Counted from the stretch's first letter, positions 41,737 to 55,058 are shown. The stretch is 64,000 bases of DNA from Chlorokybus atmophyticus (GCA_009103225.1 RHPI01003156.1:829339-893338), one strand, 5' to 3'. Notes: generated from the sequence alone by a model not told the origin. Translations and numbers: made by a program.

Positions 41737-44700
41737 ATGGCAGCCCCCACGGCGGCGGCGGCGCCGGTGGGGTCGGCGGGGGAGATGGAAGACGGGCACG
41801 ACGAGTTTATGGGCTACAAAGCGCACGAGGTTTTTGCTGATGTGCTGACGGACAAGCCTGGCTGGTTCAGCCCTGCCAGGTCAGCTGAGAGGGGAGGTGG
41901 CAGAGTAGCGAGTTAGGCTTTGTGTGCATGAGCGTGCGCCTAGAGTTCGCACGATTAGAATGAATGTGCACTTGGAGATTGCATGCTGTGTCATTTTGTT
42001 TGTTGTAGTGGAAGTGTTAACTGGTTGCTTCAATTATGCAAAGCAGCAATCAAACATGCATGCATGCTGGTCTTGAGATCTGTATGCCCTTGTGTTTTCA
42101 AAAAGAGAAATCTGTCGTAATCTCCACCATTTGACTCTCTTTCGGTAAGTTGTCTCTCTCTTGCTTGTGTTAATTTTGGTATTTATTATGGGTTTCGTTT
42201 CCTACTCCCTACTGTATGGTTGATCGTGGATAATGCTATTCTTGCCTCATTGCAAGTGAACCTTTTGCGTGTGTTGGAGGCTCATTCTGGGTGGTTGCAT
42301 GTTGTACTATTGTGTTTCTCACCAAGTAGACTTCTTCATTTTCTCTAGTACTGCAGTCCAAGTTATATGCACAAGTTTTCGGTGACACACCAGTAGGCTG
42401 CTAATATATCTTGAGCAGGCTGCTGGCGCTGTTTTGCGTAATCAACTTGATTAACTATGTGGACCGCGGCGTGATTGCCAGCAACGGCGTCAATGGGGCG
42501 CCTGCCGTGTGCGTCTCCGGCGAGTGCGACAGTGGATCTGGCATCCAGTAAGCCTTGCATTGTCCATACATACTCCTTTCTGAGTGCAGTTTGCATTGTA
42601 ACACGCGGTGTACACAGCCCGAGCTTGAACAAACACATGTGCATGCTGTGCTGATAGTATTAGTACTGGTTATGAAACTGCTGCACCGTGCCGTCCTCCC
42701 TAACTACTACTACTACTACTACTACTATGCATTGTTGTTTCTCATTCATGCCCGTTACCATGGGACACACTTAGTTATGATCGTCGGTGGTGTTTAACAG
42801 AGGAGCCTTCCGGCTCAGCAACTTTGAGGATGGTGTGCTGCCGGCAGCGTTCATGGTCGGGCTGCTCGTGGCTTCTCCAACTTTTGCTGATTTGTCCAAA
42901 AGGTGAGCAGTGCACATGATGTAGCTTCTGCATTGTTACCTGGATGTTTATGTTGCATCAGCAGAAGTTTGTTGTGAGGTCTGCAATTGGCCCACACTGC
43001 TGACACAAGACAGGGCTGTGCTGGCAGGTATAATCCATTTCGCCTGATTGGTGCAGGCCTCGCGGTTTGGACCGTCTCAACCGCTGGCTGCGGGTTTGCG
43101 CCAAACTTCATCATGCTGGTGCTCTGTCGCATGTAAGCTGTGCACGCTAAGCATGTCGCGTAGCAGTCAGGGCAAGCTTAGTGATGAGTAATCTTCTGGA
43201 CAGGTTCGTTGGAGTTGGCGAGGCTTCGTTCATGGCGCTGGCCTCCCCTTTCATTGATGACTATGCGCCGCCTGCGCAGAAAGGGCGATGGCTGTCGCTG
43301 TTCTACATGTGCATTCCAGGTTGGTGGCTGTCATGCACGGCTCAGATTGATGCAGGACACCTAGGGCATCACACATGATTAGGTAAATTGTGCACATGTA
43401 GTGTGCATACAGGGATGCAGTAGCTGAGCAAGCTTTCTGGGCGCCTGTGCACACCCATACGTGTGTGCGTGCTTTGGTGTCAACATCAGGTTCACACATG
43501 TCGTCATGTTCGGGCATGTCCGTGCATGCTGCATGCACAGGCTCCTGCTCTCAACTATGTCTGGCAGAGCTGCTGTCGGGGGGGGAGGGGGTTCGCAGAA
43601 ATCTCCATGCTTCTGTTGTTGACGCACTGAAACTCAATGCCTCTGTACACTCTTTGCAGCTGGTGTGGCTCTGGGATACGTGTTCGGCGGTTTAATCAGC
43701 AGCGTCCTGTCCTGGAGGTTTGCTTTCTGGGTGGAGTCGCTTCTGATGGTGCCATTCGCTGTCTTTGGTTTCACTGCCGCACCGCTCACGCTACGCATGG
43801 GAGATGCCGGTATGGTGGTCGGTGTACACGGCCTGTGTCGCAGTTGCCGCCGGTAGTGTGCGGTTCTGCATTGCGTGGTTGGCACATGCTGCTCTAAGGT
43901 CGTCTAATATTGACATCTGTGTGTATCACCTAGCTTCTTTGCTGTCTTACATAGTCAGCAGTTTCACTACAATGACATGAAGTGTTCCAGCAGGTGAAGG
44001 CTGTGCGCAGAGAGTTGACTCAGATGCTTCAACCGCCAAGGGTTCAAGGCACTCCAAGTATGTTGCAACATGTGGGACTGTTGTCTCATGCCGCATGTGC
44101 TACACCTGTTAATGTATCGCATCCACACTCTCTTTCTCGTTGCTGCGTCAACTAAACACATGGTGTTACTCTGATACAGGGTTGCAGGTCAGGTAAAGAG
44201 CTTTCTGGTCGATACGCGCACTCTGGTGCGAAACAAGATCTACTTCTTCACAACTCTTGGCAATGTTGCATACACGTGCACGCTGGGGGCGTATGCTTAC
44301 TGGGGTCCCAAAGCTGGTAAAGCGGTGTTCAACATGGACAATGCGGACACCGTCTTTGGTGTGGTGACCATTCTTACAGGGGTGAGTTGCAGTGATTACA
44401 ACCTTCAGCAAGCTTAGTGAGTCTCAATTACTCATTGCAAGTGTTGCACAGATTTTTGGTACCGTTGCTGGTGGTGCTCTGTTGGACAAGCTGGGAGCTT
44501 CAATCCCGCGCGCTCTGTTGCAGTGTGCCGTGTGTGCACTCGGGGGTGCGCTCTTCATCTTGCTGGCCTTCTCTTTCTCGTCCTCCGCGGCGTTCATACT
44601 GTGTTTCGCCATCGGCGAGTTCTTGATGTTCTCAACTCAGGTACACACGTTACCTCCATGCCAGCGGTTAACTTGGGGTTCCATTGACTGGGTTATCTCT

Positions 44701-45105
44701 ATGTGACAGGGGCCAGTAGCGTTGACTGTACTTTGGTGTGTGCCCACGCAATTGCGGTCTGCTGCGATGGCGCTCATGACAGTTGCTGTGCACATATTTG
44801 GGGACGTGCCGTCTCCTCCCCTGCTTGGATTGCTACAGGTGTGTTGTTGTATCAACAGTACCATGTATCATGTCATACCTTGTTTGCTGCTTGAATAGTC
44901 CAGCTGCTGCATTGTTACTTGCATGCTTGCAGCAGCTGTGCGGCTTGCATAAAAGTTGCACCATCCTGCATGTGCACATGTCACTCGTGCATACCGTTGT
45001 GCTGACAGGCACTGTCTTGTGCCTAGGACCACTTGCACAACTGGCGAATAGTCATGTGTATCGTCACGACTGTGCTCTTGCTAGCGTCCGCTGCTTGGGG
45101 CATAG
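41737..45105 (+). CDS. Spinster-like MFS transporter (sphingolipid/lysolipid carrier family)
   Basis: Twelve-helix major facilitator of the spinster family; relatives move sphingosine-1-phosphate or lysolipids across membranes. ATG 41737 (MAAPTAAAAPVGSAGEMEDG). Exons: 41737-41880; 42419-42547 (INLINYVDRGVIASNGVNG, the family signature); 42801-42901; 43028-43132; 43204-43319 (RFVGVGEASFMALASPFIDD with the preceding codon); 43660-43810 (GYVFGGLISSVLSWRFAFW); ~44189-44379 (NVAYTCTLGAYAYWGPKAG); ~44451-44639 (FGTVAGGALLDKLG); ~44710-44837 (AMALMTVAVHIFGDVPSPPL); ~45029-45105. Introns 1-3 and 5 have clean GT-AG borders and matching phase. The final exon and stop after 45105 were not identified. 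No internal stops in the listed exons. Confidence 0.5.
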
Positions 45106-47290
45106 GTGAGTTGCCTTTCAACCAGAGTTGACATGAGCCTCTTGTTTCATGTTTTCATGAGGCATTCTGTTGTAACACAGGTTGGCGTGTCTCCCGTACG
45201 CACTCTTCAGCACATGGGTCCCAAGACAACAGCACAGAGCACCCAAGCAGTCAACAACATGAACCGTTGTTGGGTTCAGGGGGCTGAGTGGCATGCAGCT
45301 AGTTATGTCTTATGTATCAGTAGTCCACATTCCTTTGTACATATTATTCACGAGTTGTCTCTCTCTCACTCTCTTTAGGTACATGCCGTGCTGCACTTGA
45401 ATATAACGGTGTACTGCATATGATTGCTCTGACTGTTTGTTGAGTTGGTTAGGGTGTCAGTTACTCAGTCTTGCCTACGACACGCTTGATTAAAAGGAAC
45501 CTACCTCAGCCAACACCAGCTGGAGTTACTGCCTTTCTTGCATGCGCTTCTGTAGTCATCAGCGTTGGACTGCATATTGACTGACCATGGGTGAAGGCTG
45601 CCGCTGGCTCAGCAGATGTGAGGAGGCTATGGCCAAGCTTGTGTGGTAAACAGGTACTCGTGTGCTGCTGTTTGTGGGTATATACTTTGGTCTAGCTACA
45701 GGTAAACATAAAAGTATGCTATCTGCATCGAGTGTGAGAAATTGTGTTGATTTATGTCTCACAACAAATCAAAGTAAGGCGCGAAATATAGTATAAACAC
45801 CCCTTGGAATGCATTGTGACAAACGGCCCGTTAACCTAGTGCATGGCACGGTTGATGGCACACAGAGTAATTGTGCGTAATATCAAGGTATTGTGCATAT
45901 GGTATAGCAGTGCAAACGCATTCATTGGCACATGCACAGTCAACTAAGCAAGCGCACACACAGCCAAGCCAACACAATACATGTCAGCAACCTATCAAAC
46001 TAAGGGGGCTGGGCTATGTGCATAGTGCTGACGAAGGCATGACGGCTGCAGCGTTCAGCAGCGGTGGTGCAGGCGCAAGAGGAGGAGGAGGAGGAGAAGG
46101 AGGGAGAGAAAGAGGTATAGGTGAGACCACGAGGCAGGCATTACAAGGACGTCCATGACCGCGACTACGTGAATGCCCAGTCCCACGAATTGCCTTAGCC
46201 GCAAGTCGCTTATCTCCTGTTCACGCAACTCACAACAGCCAACGGCCGCCACCAAAAACGGCTGCAGGCAATATAGCGTCGCAATCATGTTATGCAGCAA
46301 TAGCATGCTAAGAAAAGTCACATAGCAAGTTACACATAGTCACATACAGAGCATCGTTGTCAAGTTCAAAGGACTGGCCTAAGCAACTCTCAGTTCCTTA
46401 CTTATACGGTAAGGAAGAAGGACTAAGTGAGGTTTCCATAAAGTCATGGTGAGTGTAGCACCTTGGCATACGTGCTCATGAAATTAGTTCTTATGCATGT
46501 AGTGTATAAGGAGCTACACAAGGCACTGTCTACTAGTACAGGATCGGTTAGTGTCAATGCGCATTGTCGCACAGGCAGCAAGTACGCTGCCTATGTTGAC
46601 GTGTCTGAGGGTGGACAAAGTTTGCATGTGCTGACAGGTCAGCGCACTGGTGGCGAGGGCTTGTTGGCTTTGGACATCATATGTGCCAGGCCGGATGTCA
46701 CAGCCCACTCGACCACAAAAGACTTGGTGCTTTTATGGTCGATTTGTGGTAATTTAATGTACCTTCCCGTAACACCGGAGAGCAACAGGTAGTATAAAGG
46801 CGTGACTACCACCTTGTGGTGGCAATTAGTTGCTGGCCTTGCGGAGCTACTTGTGTGTGGGGTGCTTGGCTGAAGCTGTTGTAGGGTGCTCTTCTTATCT
46901 ACTCCTTGTGGGGGTATTGCAAGGTATAGCAAGTTGAATTGCTTGCGGAAGTTTGCTACGCTCTCGGCAGGTAAGTTGAATGGTGGACGTGACATTGGCA
47001 TTGGCGCGGTGTTCCAAGCCTTACATGCTTGTGCATCAGCTTGCACACATGTTGCTGGCATACGTGTTGCATTCTTTGCTTGCATATGCTTTGTAGCAGT
47101 GTTGCTGGCTAAGATTGCATGCTAGTTGGCTATTCCAATTGCGTGCACACTTGCATATTCGGTGTGGGCTGTATTCCACGCTATCTCTGGCATCTGATTG
47201 TGTGCATCACTGTTGCATACAAACGGAGCAGTGTTGAGAGGGTGTGATTATCGCATTCACACTCATTGCGTGCTGACATAGCAAAAAAGT
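45106..47290. other. Region downstream of the spinster-like gene
   Basis: It should contain the last exon(s) and 3' UTR of the transporter, none clear. There is a GGA-triplet run near 46080-46115 and a TTCCTTAC...GTAAGGAA inverted repeat near 46393-46415. ORFs on either strand lack known motifs. Confidence 0.5.
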
Positions 47291-47296
47291 TTCAGA

Positions 47297-48423
47297 ATGG
47301 ATTTGGCTGGTGCAAATGCTGCCCACCCGCTAGCAGCTCAGGTAACCAAGCTTCGGAACCAAATGCAACCCATGTTGGCTGTTAACACATCCATGAAGGA
47401 ATAGCATGAGGAGCAGCTGGCTAAGTTGACAGCTGCAAACGCGCACAAAATGATGCCATGCCTTGAGTTCTTCTCAGGCGCTCATGAGGGGAAAGGCAAG
47501 GATCTTGGTGTTGCTATGCGTGCCTGGTAAGTCGGATGCAAGCGTGTGTTGAGTGCTGCTGAGGTTTCGCCTGGGCATGAGGCCAAGGCAATTGTACTGT
47601 TGGCACCCTACTTGCGGGGCAGTGCTGCACACATGTGGGAAGGGGCTTTTCCACGCCTAAAGGCCGCTGGCAAGGATGTCACGAGCCTGGGTGTGCTTAA
47701 GAGTACTATATTGCTTATGGGGGTGTGAACCCATCGCAGAAAGCACGTGACAAGCTAAGCTTGGGCGTTTGAAAGTCAAGCCTGGGCAATGAAGGACTTT
47801 ACTGTCTTCTTCAGGTCAGTGTGTGCCGTGGTCGGCCCTGACATGTTGCTCTATGATGCGAAGAAGATGGATAAGTATTGAGTCGCTCTGCCAGAGGATA
47901 CAAAGAAGCAGCTAACCTTAAAGAAGGCCTTGAATCCTTCCCGCATGCTGACTACGAATTAATGAAGCGCACGGCTGTCCAGCATGACAGCAGCCAGCGC
48001 ATGATCAACCTGGCCAAGAAGCTTACTCTTGTAAACAGCTCCTGGCCCTCATCGTTTACCACCACAGTTGCTAGTGGCAATGGCAATGGTAGAGGCAACA
48101 ACCGCAAGCGCGGACGCCCAGACAGCAAAGGCAAGCACCCCTTTAAGCCTGCCAATAAGAAGCGCACCAATAACCTTCCAGAGGTCAGCCAAGAGCTGAA
48201 GGGTGCTCGCTTTAAGGCCGGAGTATGCCTGAAGTGCCGGGAGAACGGCCATCCAGTGGTCACCTGCCTCAACCCCGCCAATAACAAGCCCGTTGCATCA
48301 GATAACGAGGTGGAGAGCTTCTTGTCAAGCAGGAAAGCCTTGCCAGCTACCGACATTGTGTTGTACTTTATTGGTAACGTACACCCATCTTTTCGCACAT
48401 GTGATGTTAGTGTGGGACAATAA
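47297..48423 (+). pseudogene. gypsy gag fragment with CCHC knuckle
   Basis: Starts MDLAGANAAHPLAAQVTKL with a coiled-coil head, then the capsid-like KAIVLLAPYLRGSAAHMWE (47584 on), NPSQKARDKL, a basic region (RGNNRKRGRPDSKGK) and the zinc knuckle CLKCRENGHPVVTC near 48228. Stops (TAG 47403, TAA 47528, TGA 47879) and frameshifts break it. It is plus strand, so it does not belong to the minus-strand chromodomain element that follows. Confidence 0.5.
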
Positions 48424-49739
48424 AATGGCTGTGCCTGTTGACTCCTCCAATGCATGACGGTGTGGGCAAGCATGTGCTGCTTAAAGCGACCTTTGACAAG
48501 TTGTCAACAGTGCTCAAGCACTGTGTAAAGTGCAAGAGCAAGAGTTCGCATAACACAAGTGCATGTATCACTGTGCCGAAGTATAGAGGACCATGGTTGT
48601 CCTATAAAAAGGGTATGCAAGTGGTGCAGGAGATTGACAGGGCTTAGACTGGCTTGGGATGGGCGTATCATGTATAACCCGCCAATTCTCCTTCGGGGAA
48701 ATCGCTTGAATTTGACATGGCTGTTTAAGGTGACAGGTGCACGTGTGCCAGTGTAACGATACCACTCACTTACTTGCTGGACGGCTTGGCAAACTTATGC
48801 ACAAGCACAAGGACTTACTTCCGAAAGCCCGACCAGCAACACACGGTGCAGTACCTTGAACGGGAAGTCACAGCACTGCACCAAGGAAGGAAAGAATGCC
48901 ACCAACCTCTCTACTCAGCTCCCACACACATGCACACTTAAGCACACCCCACACACATGTGTGCAGAGCTGCCACAAGCATCGCACCCCACATGGGATGA
49001 GAGGGAGAGCCCTTGAACAACTAAACTAGGCACCCCACACACAAGAGTCGAGTATGCACATGCTGAGCCCCTCCAACACTTGTTGAGGCCGTTCATATAC
49101 CCCCTCTTTGCTGCTCTCCAACTAAATCATCCAAGTCCAAGGCTACTTGCCTTGTCATGGCTGCGTTGGCCACAAGTCATGTCTAGGGCTGCCACATCAG
49201 CCCTTGGACCTCTTTTTTAATGTCCAAGACTGATCACACATCAGCCTCAGACATTGTGAACGTCCTTGGCTGGTCACACCAGCCTTGGACATCACAAACA
49301 TCACCTGTGGGCAATGTCAACGTCCTTGGCTGGTCATATCAACCTAGGACATTACACATATGCATACATATGCATCCCTATGCATACATATGCGCGCATA
49401 TGCACACATATGCGCATGCATGCATACATTTAGTACGTACCTCATATCCTCACATATGCACTCATATGCGGACATATGCACATGCAAACATATGCACACC
49501 CATGTGAACACATGGCTCACATGGCCATGTCTCAATGGTACCGACCAGCTCTGTGCTTGCTGATATGCAATACCTTGTGTAGTTTCTCACTCAAGGCCTT
49601 ATAGGCTCAAGAGCAGACCACGTGAGAGCCACCCCACAAGCACTACACATGCTTATGACATGGAAAACGCACTCGGTCTCATCTTACTTACATAAGTAAG
49701 ACACAGAGAATGACTTTGGCCAGCCTTATAGGCGTGACA
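48424..49739 (-). repeat. Probable 3' LTR of the chromodomain gypsy element, with minirepeats
   Basis: On the minus strand AAGTGGGGAGGAA (a polypurine tract) is followed directly by TGTCACGCC at 49740, a typical LTR start, so the LTR runs leftward from there. It includes (CATATGCA)n words at about 49365-49505 and two or three copies of a CGTCCTTGGCTGGTCA unit at 49240-49350. The left end is not defined, and the part near 48424-48770 may belong to the gag fragment. Confidence 0.5.
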
Positions 49740-52215
49740 TTCCTCCCCACTTGCATTGCAACGACCTCGTTGCAAAAAAGGATGAAACACATGTCCCGCA
49801 CAGCTTCTGGAAAAGTTGGCCAAACCCGCCGATAGCTGCACTCCACGCGTGAAAGTAGTGCAAGTTACGGGAGTGACTAAACCAACTCTGATGCTAAGTA
49901 CCAGTGCATGCGGTGTTGGTATGTCACATGAAGCGGTTGTAGGCACGTGCACATGCTTTGACAACTGAGCACAAGCTCTGAGCACACGCTCTCTCAAGTG
50001 GCATCTGTGGATTTAAGCTCATTCTTAAACTCCTCTAGCTTGGCAGCACAGTTTGCCAAGTTGGAAACAGGCTCCCAGGTGTTATGCTCTTCGCCATAAC
50101 CAAGCCACTTCACCAAGCATTGGGTTTGAAAGCTTTTTTGTACTTTCTGAACCGTTTGCCAACAATGGCCTCGACCTCATACTCAAGGTCGCCCTCCAAC
50201 CCAACTGGAGGAGGAGGTTGCTGCACTAGACCGTCACTTTTGTATGATTACAGCAGTGCTACATGAAGCACATCATGTACACGCATGCTCTTTGGCAACT
50301 CTAGCCGAAAGGCACGCTCACCTGCACTATCAGTGATGTGGAATGGACCCAACCATCTTGGTAGCAACTTGCGTACCCAGCTTGTTCTGAGTCGAATGTT
50401 CTTCGAACTCAACACTTGGTCTTCAACTTGGACATCATTTTCAGGCCTTTGTTTCATGTTGGCATACATCTTTTGCCTATCTTGTGCTGCTCTCAGGCAG
50501 TCTTTCGCATGTGCCAATGCGGCATGCATGCTTTCAGTGAAGTTTCTGGCCATAGGCACTTTTTTGAACGGCTCAACACTCAGAGACATAGGTGTCAACA
50601 CATGGTGACCGTAGTTCAGATCGAACGGAGTGCTACGTAGCGACTCACGCCGTGCATTGTTCACAACGAGCTCAGCTAACGGCAAGAACACATCCCACTC
50701 AATGACGTGTAGCGGCGCAGCACATCTTCAAGCACCTGGTTGACGCACTCCGTCTGTCCATCATTCTGTGGATGGTAAGTAGTGCTCAAGCTCTGCTTAA
50801 TCCCCAAGTACCGGCACACAGCCTGCCAGAACTGGCTCACAAACTTGGGGTCACGGTCTGATACCAACTCTTTGGGTACACCGTGTGATCTGAACACCGA
50901 GTTCACAACGACAAACGGCAAACTCTTGCGCATCAGTGTCCATGCGACACGGCTCAAATTTGACCATCTTGGTCAAGCGATCAACAAAGACAATAACAGC
51001 ACTGTGTCCTTTATTTGTCTCAGGTAGATTTGTGATTGGATCCATGCTCACATTTTCCCACTAATAGTTGGGAATAGCTAAGGGCTTCAGCAACCCTGCT
51101 GGCTTCCTGTGCGAGGCTTTGTCTCTTTTACATGTGTCACAACATGCGATATACTTGGATGCATCAGCACCCAAGCTTGGCCACCAGTACCATCTCTGCA
51201 GCTGCTTGATGGTCTTTGTCATTCCCATGTGCCCACTGTACACGGAATTGTGTGCCTCAAACAGACACTCTTGCCTTAAGCCGAGTGCATCTGGCACTAT
51301 CAACTTGCCCTCACGGTACCATAGGCCCTTGTGACAAGCGATCGTGTCGTCTGCTTGCTTCAGCAACTTAAGAAACCATGTGTCAAGTGCATAAGCATCA
51401 GGCAAACGCTGTATGATATCTTTCACATCGACGGCCATTGGGTCCTCCTCACTTGGCTCGTGAACTGCCAACGGTGCTTCATAGTCTGCATTCTCAAGCT
51501 CAGTTGGCATCTCATTGGTCTCTGTTGCCACTGCTATCTCACTAGCAGCGAGCTCATGCTCAGGTGGCAACTCAGAAGTACTGGCACTGGCATTACTTGC
51601 TTGTGCCCATCCTTGGCTTCGTGCACGTGCACGTGTTGTCACTGCGAACAGCAGCGACGAACGGCTCAAAAAATCTGCCACATTTACTCTCCCTGGTCTA
51701 TAAACCCAGGTGAGTTTGAATCTCGACAAGTACTCAGCCCACCTTGCTTGTCTTCTTGACAAGGTTGGTTGGGTCGAAAAGAACACAAGGGGGTTGTGGT
51801 CCATGATTGCACTGAACCCGCCTTCCACCCCCTCAAGATAGCAACGCCACTCCTGTAGCGCATGGACTACCCCCAACAGCTCGTGCTCAGTTGTTGTATA
51901 GTTCCTCTCAGCTAGAGGAAACTTCTTGCTAACATAAGCAAGGGGGTGCCCACTCTGGAGCAATACAGCATTAGTGCCCTCAACAGATGCATCATAGAAC
52001 ATCTTAACAGGCTTGGTAAAGTCCAGCAGCTGCAACAAAGGCGCTGTCACCAAAACCTCTTTGATGGACTCGACGGCTTTTTGCTGCCTCTGTAACCACC
52101 TCCACACCACTTTGTCACGCAACAGATTAGTGAAAGGGGCAACACGCAATGAATAACCCAAGATATACTTGCATAAGTAGTTGCTCAATGTTAAGAATGC
52201 GCGCAGCTCATACAG
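49740..52215 (-). mobile_element. Chromodomain-type Ty3/gypsy element (chromovirus), 5' truncated
   Basis: Minus-strand order RT end, RNase H, integrase, chromodomain, polypurine tract, LTR. The 5' part (LTR, gag, protease, most of RT) is missing at about 52200, where an opposite-strand gypsy fragment begins. Stops break the integrase. Confidence 0.5.
50010..52215 (-). pseudogene. RT C-terminus, RNase H, integrase and chromodomain of the chromovirus
   Basis: 52215-51061: LYELRAFLTLSNYL (RT connection), FYDASVEGTNAVLLQSGHPL (RNase H first Asp), YTTTEHELLGVVHAL, ADFLSR, then integrase HSGHMG-like VYSGHMGMTKTIKQ and CDTCKRDK (zinc module). A TAG follows at IPNY. The core continues with VFVDRLTKM, DRDPKFVSQFW (second Asp) and YHPQNDGQTECVNQ (Glu), with a shift near 50700. 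50691-50248 is the C-terminal GPF/Y region (RWLGPFHI). After a stop, 50200-50010 reads EYEVEAIV, then CLVKWLGYGEEHNTWEPVSN, a chromodomain that in related elements binds methylated histone H3. Non-functional. Confidence 0.5.
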
Positions 52216-53880
52216 CCCTCGAGGTGGCACACATGGAGGAGCAAGCAGCAGTGACAGTCGAAGACATTCCCGCGGTTGCCAATGCAACCTCATGGGATCA
52301 TGCCATTGGCCCTCTTGCCACAAAAAACACGTGAGAAAAGTTGGAGGCTCTCTTCAACAACTGGAGGAGCCAATTCAGCTTTAACGTAAAGGAGTTTGAT
52401 GCATGCTCAGTATCAAATGGATATCGAGCTAAATAAACTGACAGCTAGTGTTCCGACGGCAATACAGGCTCTCCAAGTTGGAAGAGGACCTGGTGGAGCA
52501 GAGATGCAAGGCTTTGCTGGATGCTAGCCCTATTGAAGAGTCCACATCGGACTTTGCAGCGGCAACCGTCATGCCATCAAAGAGGATTTAGCAGGCAAAT
52601 TGAACAGAACGGCGCATGTGCAGCGACTATCGCCCCCTCAACAACAAGACTAAGCAAGACAGGTACCCCATGCCTACCGCAGAGGGTACGCAGAGGGTAC
52701 CTTTGATGATGTGAGAGACTACACGGTCTTTAGCATCCTTGACATGCATCAAGGGTACAACAAAATCGCCATCAAGGATGAGGACAAGCACAAGACCTCC
52801 TTCTGGGGCAACTGACAGTTGCACCAATGGAAGGTGGTGCCGTTCGGGCTGAAAAATGCCCCCCCCAAGTTGTAATGCGTTATGGACAAAGCCTTGATGA
52901 GGTTGGACTTCGCGCGGTTCTACGACGACGACATCCTCATCTTCAGCCGCAGCAATGAGGCGCATCCAGCACATTGAAGCAGTGCAAGCAGTGGAACGGC
53001 TCAAGGGAGTGGGGATGACTGTACACCCTGACAAGTGTACTCTCTTCACCCACTTTTAATAGTTAGACATATGAGACACACTACAACACTACTTGAGTTT
53101 GGCTATCAACAACCATACCATGGACATCATGATAGTGCACGCACAATAGAGGCTACACAAGCAGTACAGCATGTCAAGTGAACTACTACTCATGCTTACG
53201 CATGTCTGATATATTGTGGTATTGCTATTTGCTATAGCCACGGCCTTTTGCATAATATCTAGAGCTACCACCACATTGTGCTGAGCATCTATTGGCTTCT
53301 GGTGTTGACATTCAGTTTATTGACAGCATCCGGACCCTTCAGAGCCTTCAGAGCTTCCACTGATATTGCTATCAGAGACTCCAATTTTAACGATATCCGT
53401 CTTACAAACCCTCGACCTCTAATATCCGCAGTCAGACTCACAACTCGTTGATGTCTGCACCATTGACAGCCCCAACGGCTGTCCATACTACAAGTTAAGG
53501 ACTTAGCCAAATCTAGCAGTTCTAGGCTGACTGTCTACATGAACAGCCGTGCAAGTGCCTATCACCAACACCCACAAGCTGCCATATTGTAATAATGATG
53601 TGTATGTGCAACATGCAAAAGTAGAGGCTCTGGCAGCTATCCCTACCCCAGCGGACCTCACACGCTTGCGCGCCTTCTTGGGTTTTGCCAACCATTATTG
53701 CTGGTTTGCAAAGGACTTCGCTACAGTTGCAAGGCCCTTCAACAAGATATTGAAGAAGAAAGTGGAGTTCGCGTGGAAGGAGCCACAACAGCAGGCCTTT
53801 GAAGAGCTGAAGAGCGGGCTCACCACAGCTCCCATTCTTCAACATCATGATTATGCCAAGCCTTTCATTCTTCGCACCAC
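52216..53880 (+). pseudogene. Older gypsy pol fragment of the same family as the PHD element
   Basis: Plus strand. It parallels the RT of the element at 57-58.5 kb: EEQAAVTVEDIPAVANATSW (52230s), YRPLNNKTKQDRYPMPTAEG (52630-52690), NKIAIKDEDKHKTSFWG (52760-52810), DDDILIFSRS (52926-52955), then resumes at ~53594 with YVQHAKVEALAAIP and RAFLGFANHYCW. Stops and frameshifts throughout. It is interrupted at 53056-53593 and cut at 53880 by LTR sequence. Confidence 0.5.
53056..53593. other. ~540-bp unrelated insertion in the older gypsy fragment
   Basis: RT similarity stops after DKCTLFTH at about 53052 and resumes at 53594 about 15 codons further on. The inserted sequence has no recognised coding content and no clear terminal repeats. 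Confidence 0.5.
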
Positions 53881-54121
53881 ACTGTCGTGCCTGCCATGGT
53901 CGAGGGCAACCTTGTCTCGGACAGGCTGCAGAGGAGTGCTAGTGCTGCACGCATGCTAGTGCCGTGCACTGCATTGGAGTCATGCAAGCAAAAGACAACC
54001 CCCCAATCGTGGGCATAGGCTTGAAGATGAGCCTACGCGGTGTTTAGTGCAGTGGACGAGCCGATGCCGCTCGCCACCTTTGTGTACAGACTGTGTCGTA
54101 GGGCACACAGTCAACAAGCCA
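53881..54121. repeat. Partial LTR copy (241 bp) next to the full LTR
   Basis: Nearly identical to 54772-55012 (starts CTGTCGTGCCTGCCATGG, ends GTCAACAAGCCA). It abuts the complete LTR directly, giving a tandem LTR-LTR arrangement without internal sequence. Confidence 0.5.
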
Positions 54122-55012
54122 CTACGATAGGTAGTGCTGTGGACACAGTTCTTTGCATGAGTGGATAGAATGATACACTGTTAAGTGAGGTGAATGAGTG
54201 TGCAACACGTGGATACAACACCCTGACTACTGAAACAACACACCACCGTCAAGCTCACAGCAATGGCAGGCACAGCGCACAAGAGCATGCACCGTGTCTC
54301 ACGCAGTAAGGGAATTCTTGGCAACCGGGGCAGCGTGCTTCCAGTTCAAGTCGCTTCACAAGCTCTTTAGAAACAGAGTCTTTACTTCTTAGTACTCCTA
54401 GTACTCACAGTACTCACTTACAGTGTCACCAGCCAGTCTGGTGACGTGACTTCCTACTTATACATGTCAAATCATGACTGTGCAGTGCCACGCGGGCACT
54501 AGGCCAACGGTCACATCGAGGCCTCATGCTATTTCGGAAATCTCCTAAGACTTGATATAGCACATGTGTTCTTAACAGACTTACAACTGATCAGCTACGC
54601 GCGGTCCCTACAGACAGGTCTATAAAGTAGCCCTAGCTACATGCTACATGAGTGGTACAGTAGCTAGCAGTAGGCTGGGGCTCGCGCGGTCTTCATGCTG
54701 GTAGCCCGGGCGTGGGGCTGGGTGTAGGCATGCTCGAGAAGGACTGGCATGCGAGGGTAGATGGCATGACAGCTGTCGTGCCTGCCATGGTCGAGGGCAA
54801 CCTTGTCTCGGACAGGCTGCGGAGGAGTGCTAGTGCTGCACGCATGCTAGTGCCGTGCATTGCATTGGAGTCATGCAAGCAAAAGACAACCCCCCAATCG
54901 TGGGCATAGGCTTGAAGATGAGCCTACGCGGTGTTTAGTGCAGTGGACGAGCCGATGTTGCTCGCCACCTTTGTGTACAGACTGTGTCGTAGTGCACACA
55001 GTCAACAAGCCA
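54122..55012 (-). repeat. 3' LTR of the PHD gypsy element (~891 bp)
   Basis: On the minus strand it starts TGGCTTGTTGACTGTGTGC right after a polypurine tract (CAGGGGGGG, 55013-55021) and ends ...CCTATCGTAG. The 54122-54553 part is repeated at 63569-64000 at near identity. The ends do not show the usual TG...CA, so the borders may be off by a dozen bases. Confidence 0.5.
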
Positions 55013-55058
55013 CCCCCCCTGAGATTCTGGGGTAGCCCTCTGCTCCAGAACTCAGTTC

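Noticed and set aside
49360-49510. Small ORFs rich in His/Met/Tyr/Ala across CATATGCA words
   Set aside because: Microsatellite translation; no conserved motif.
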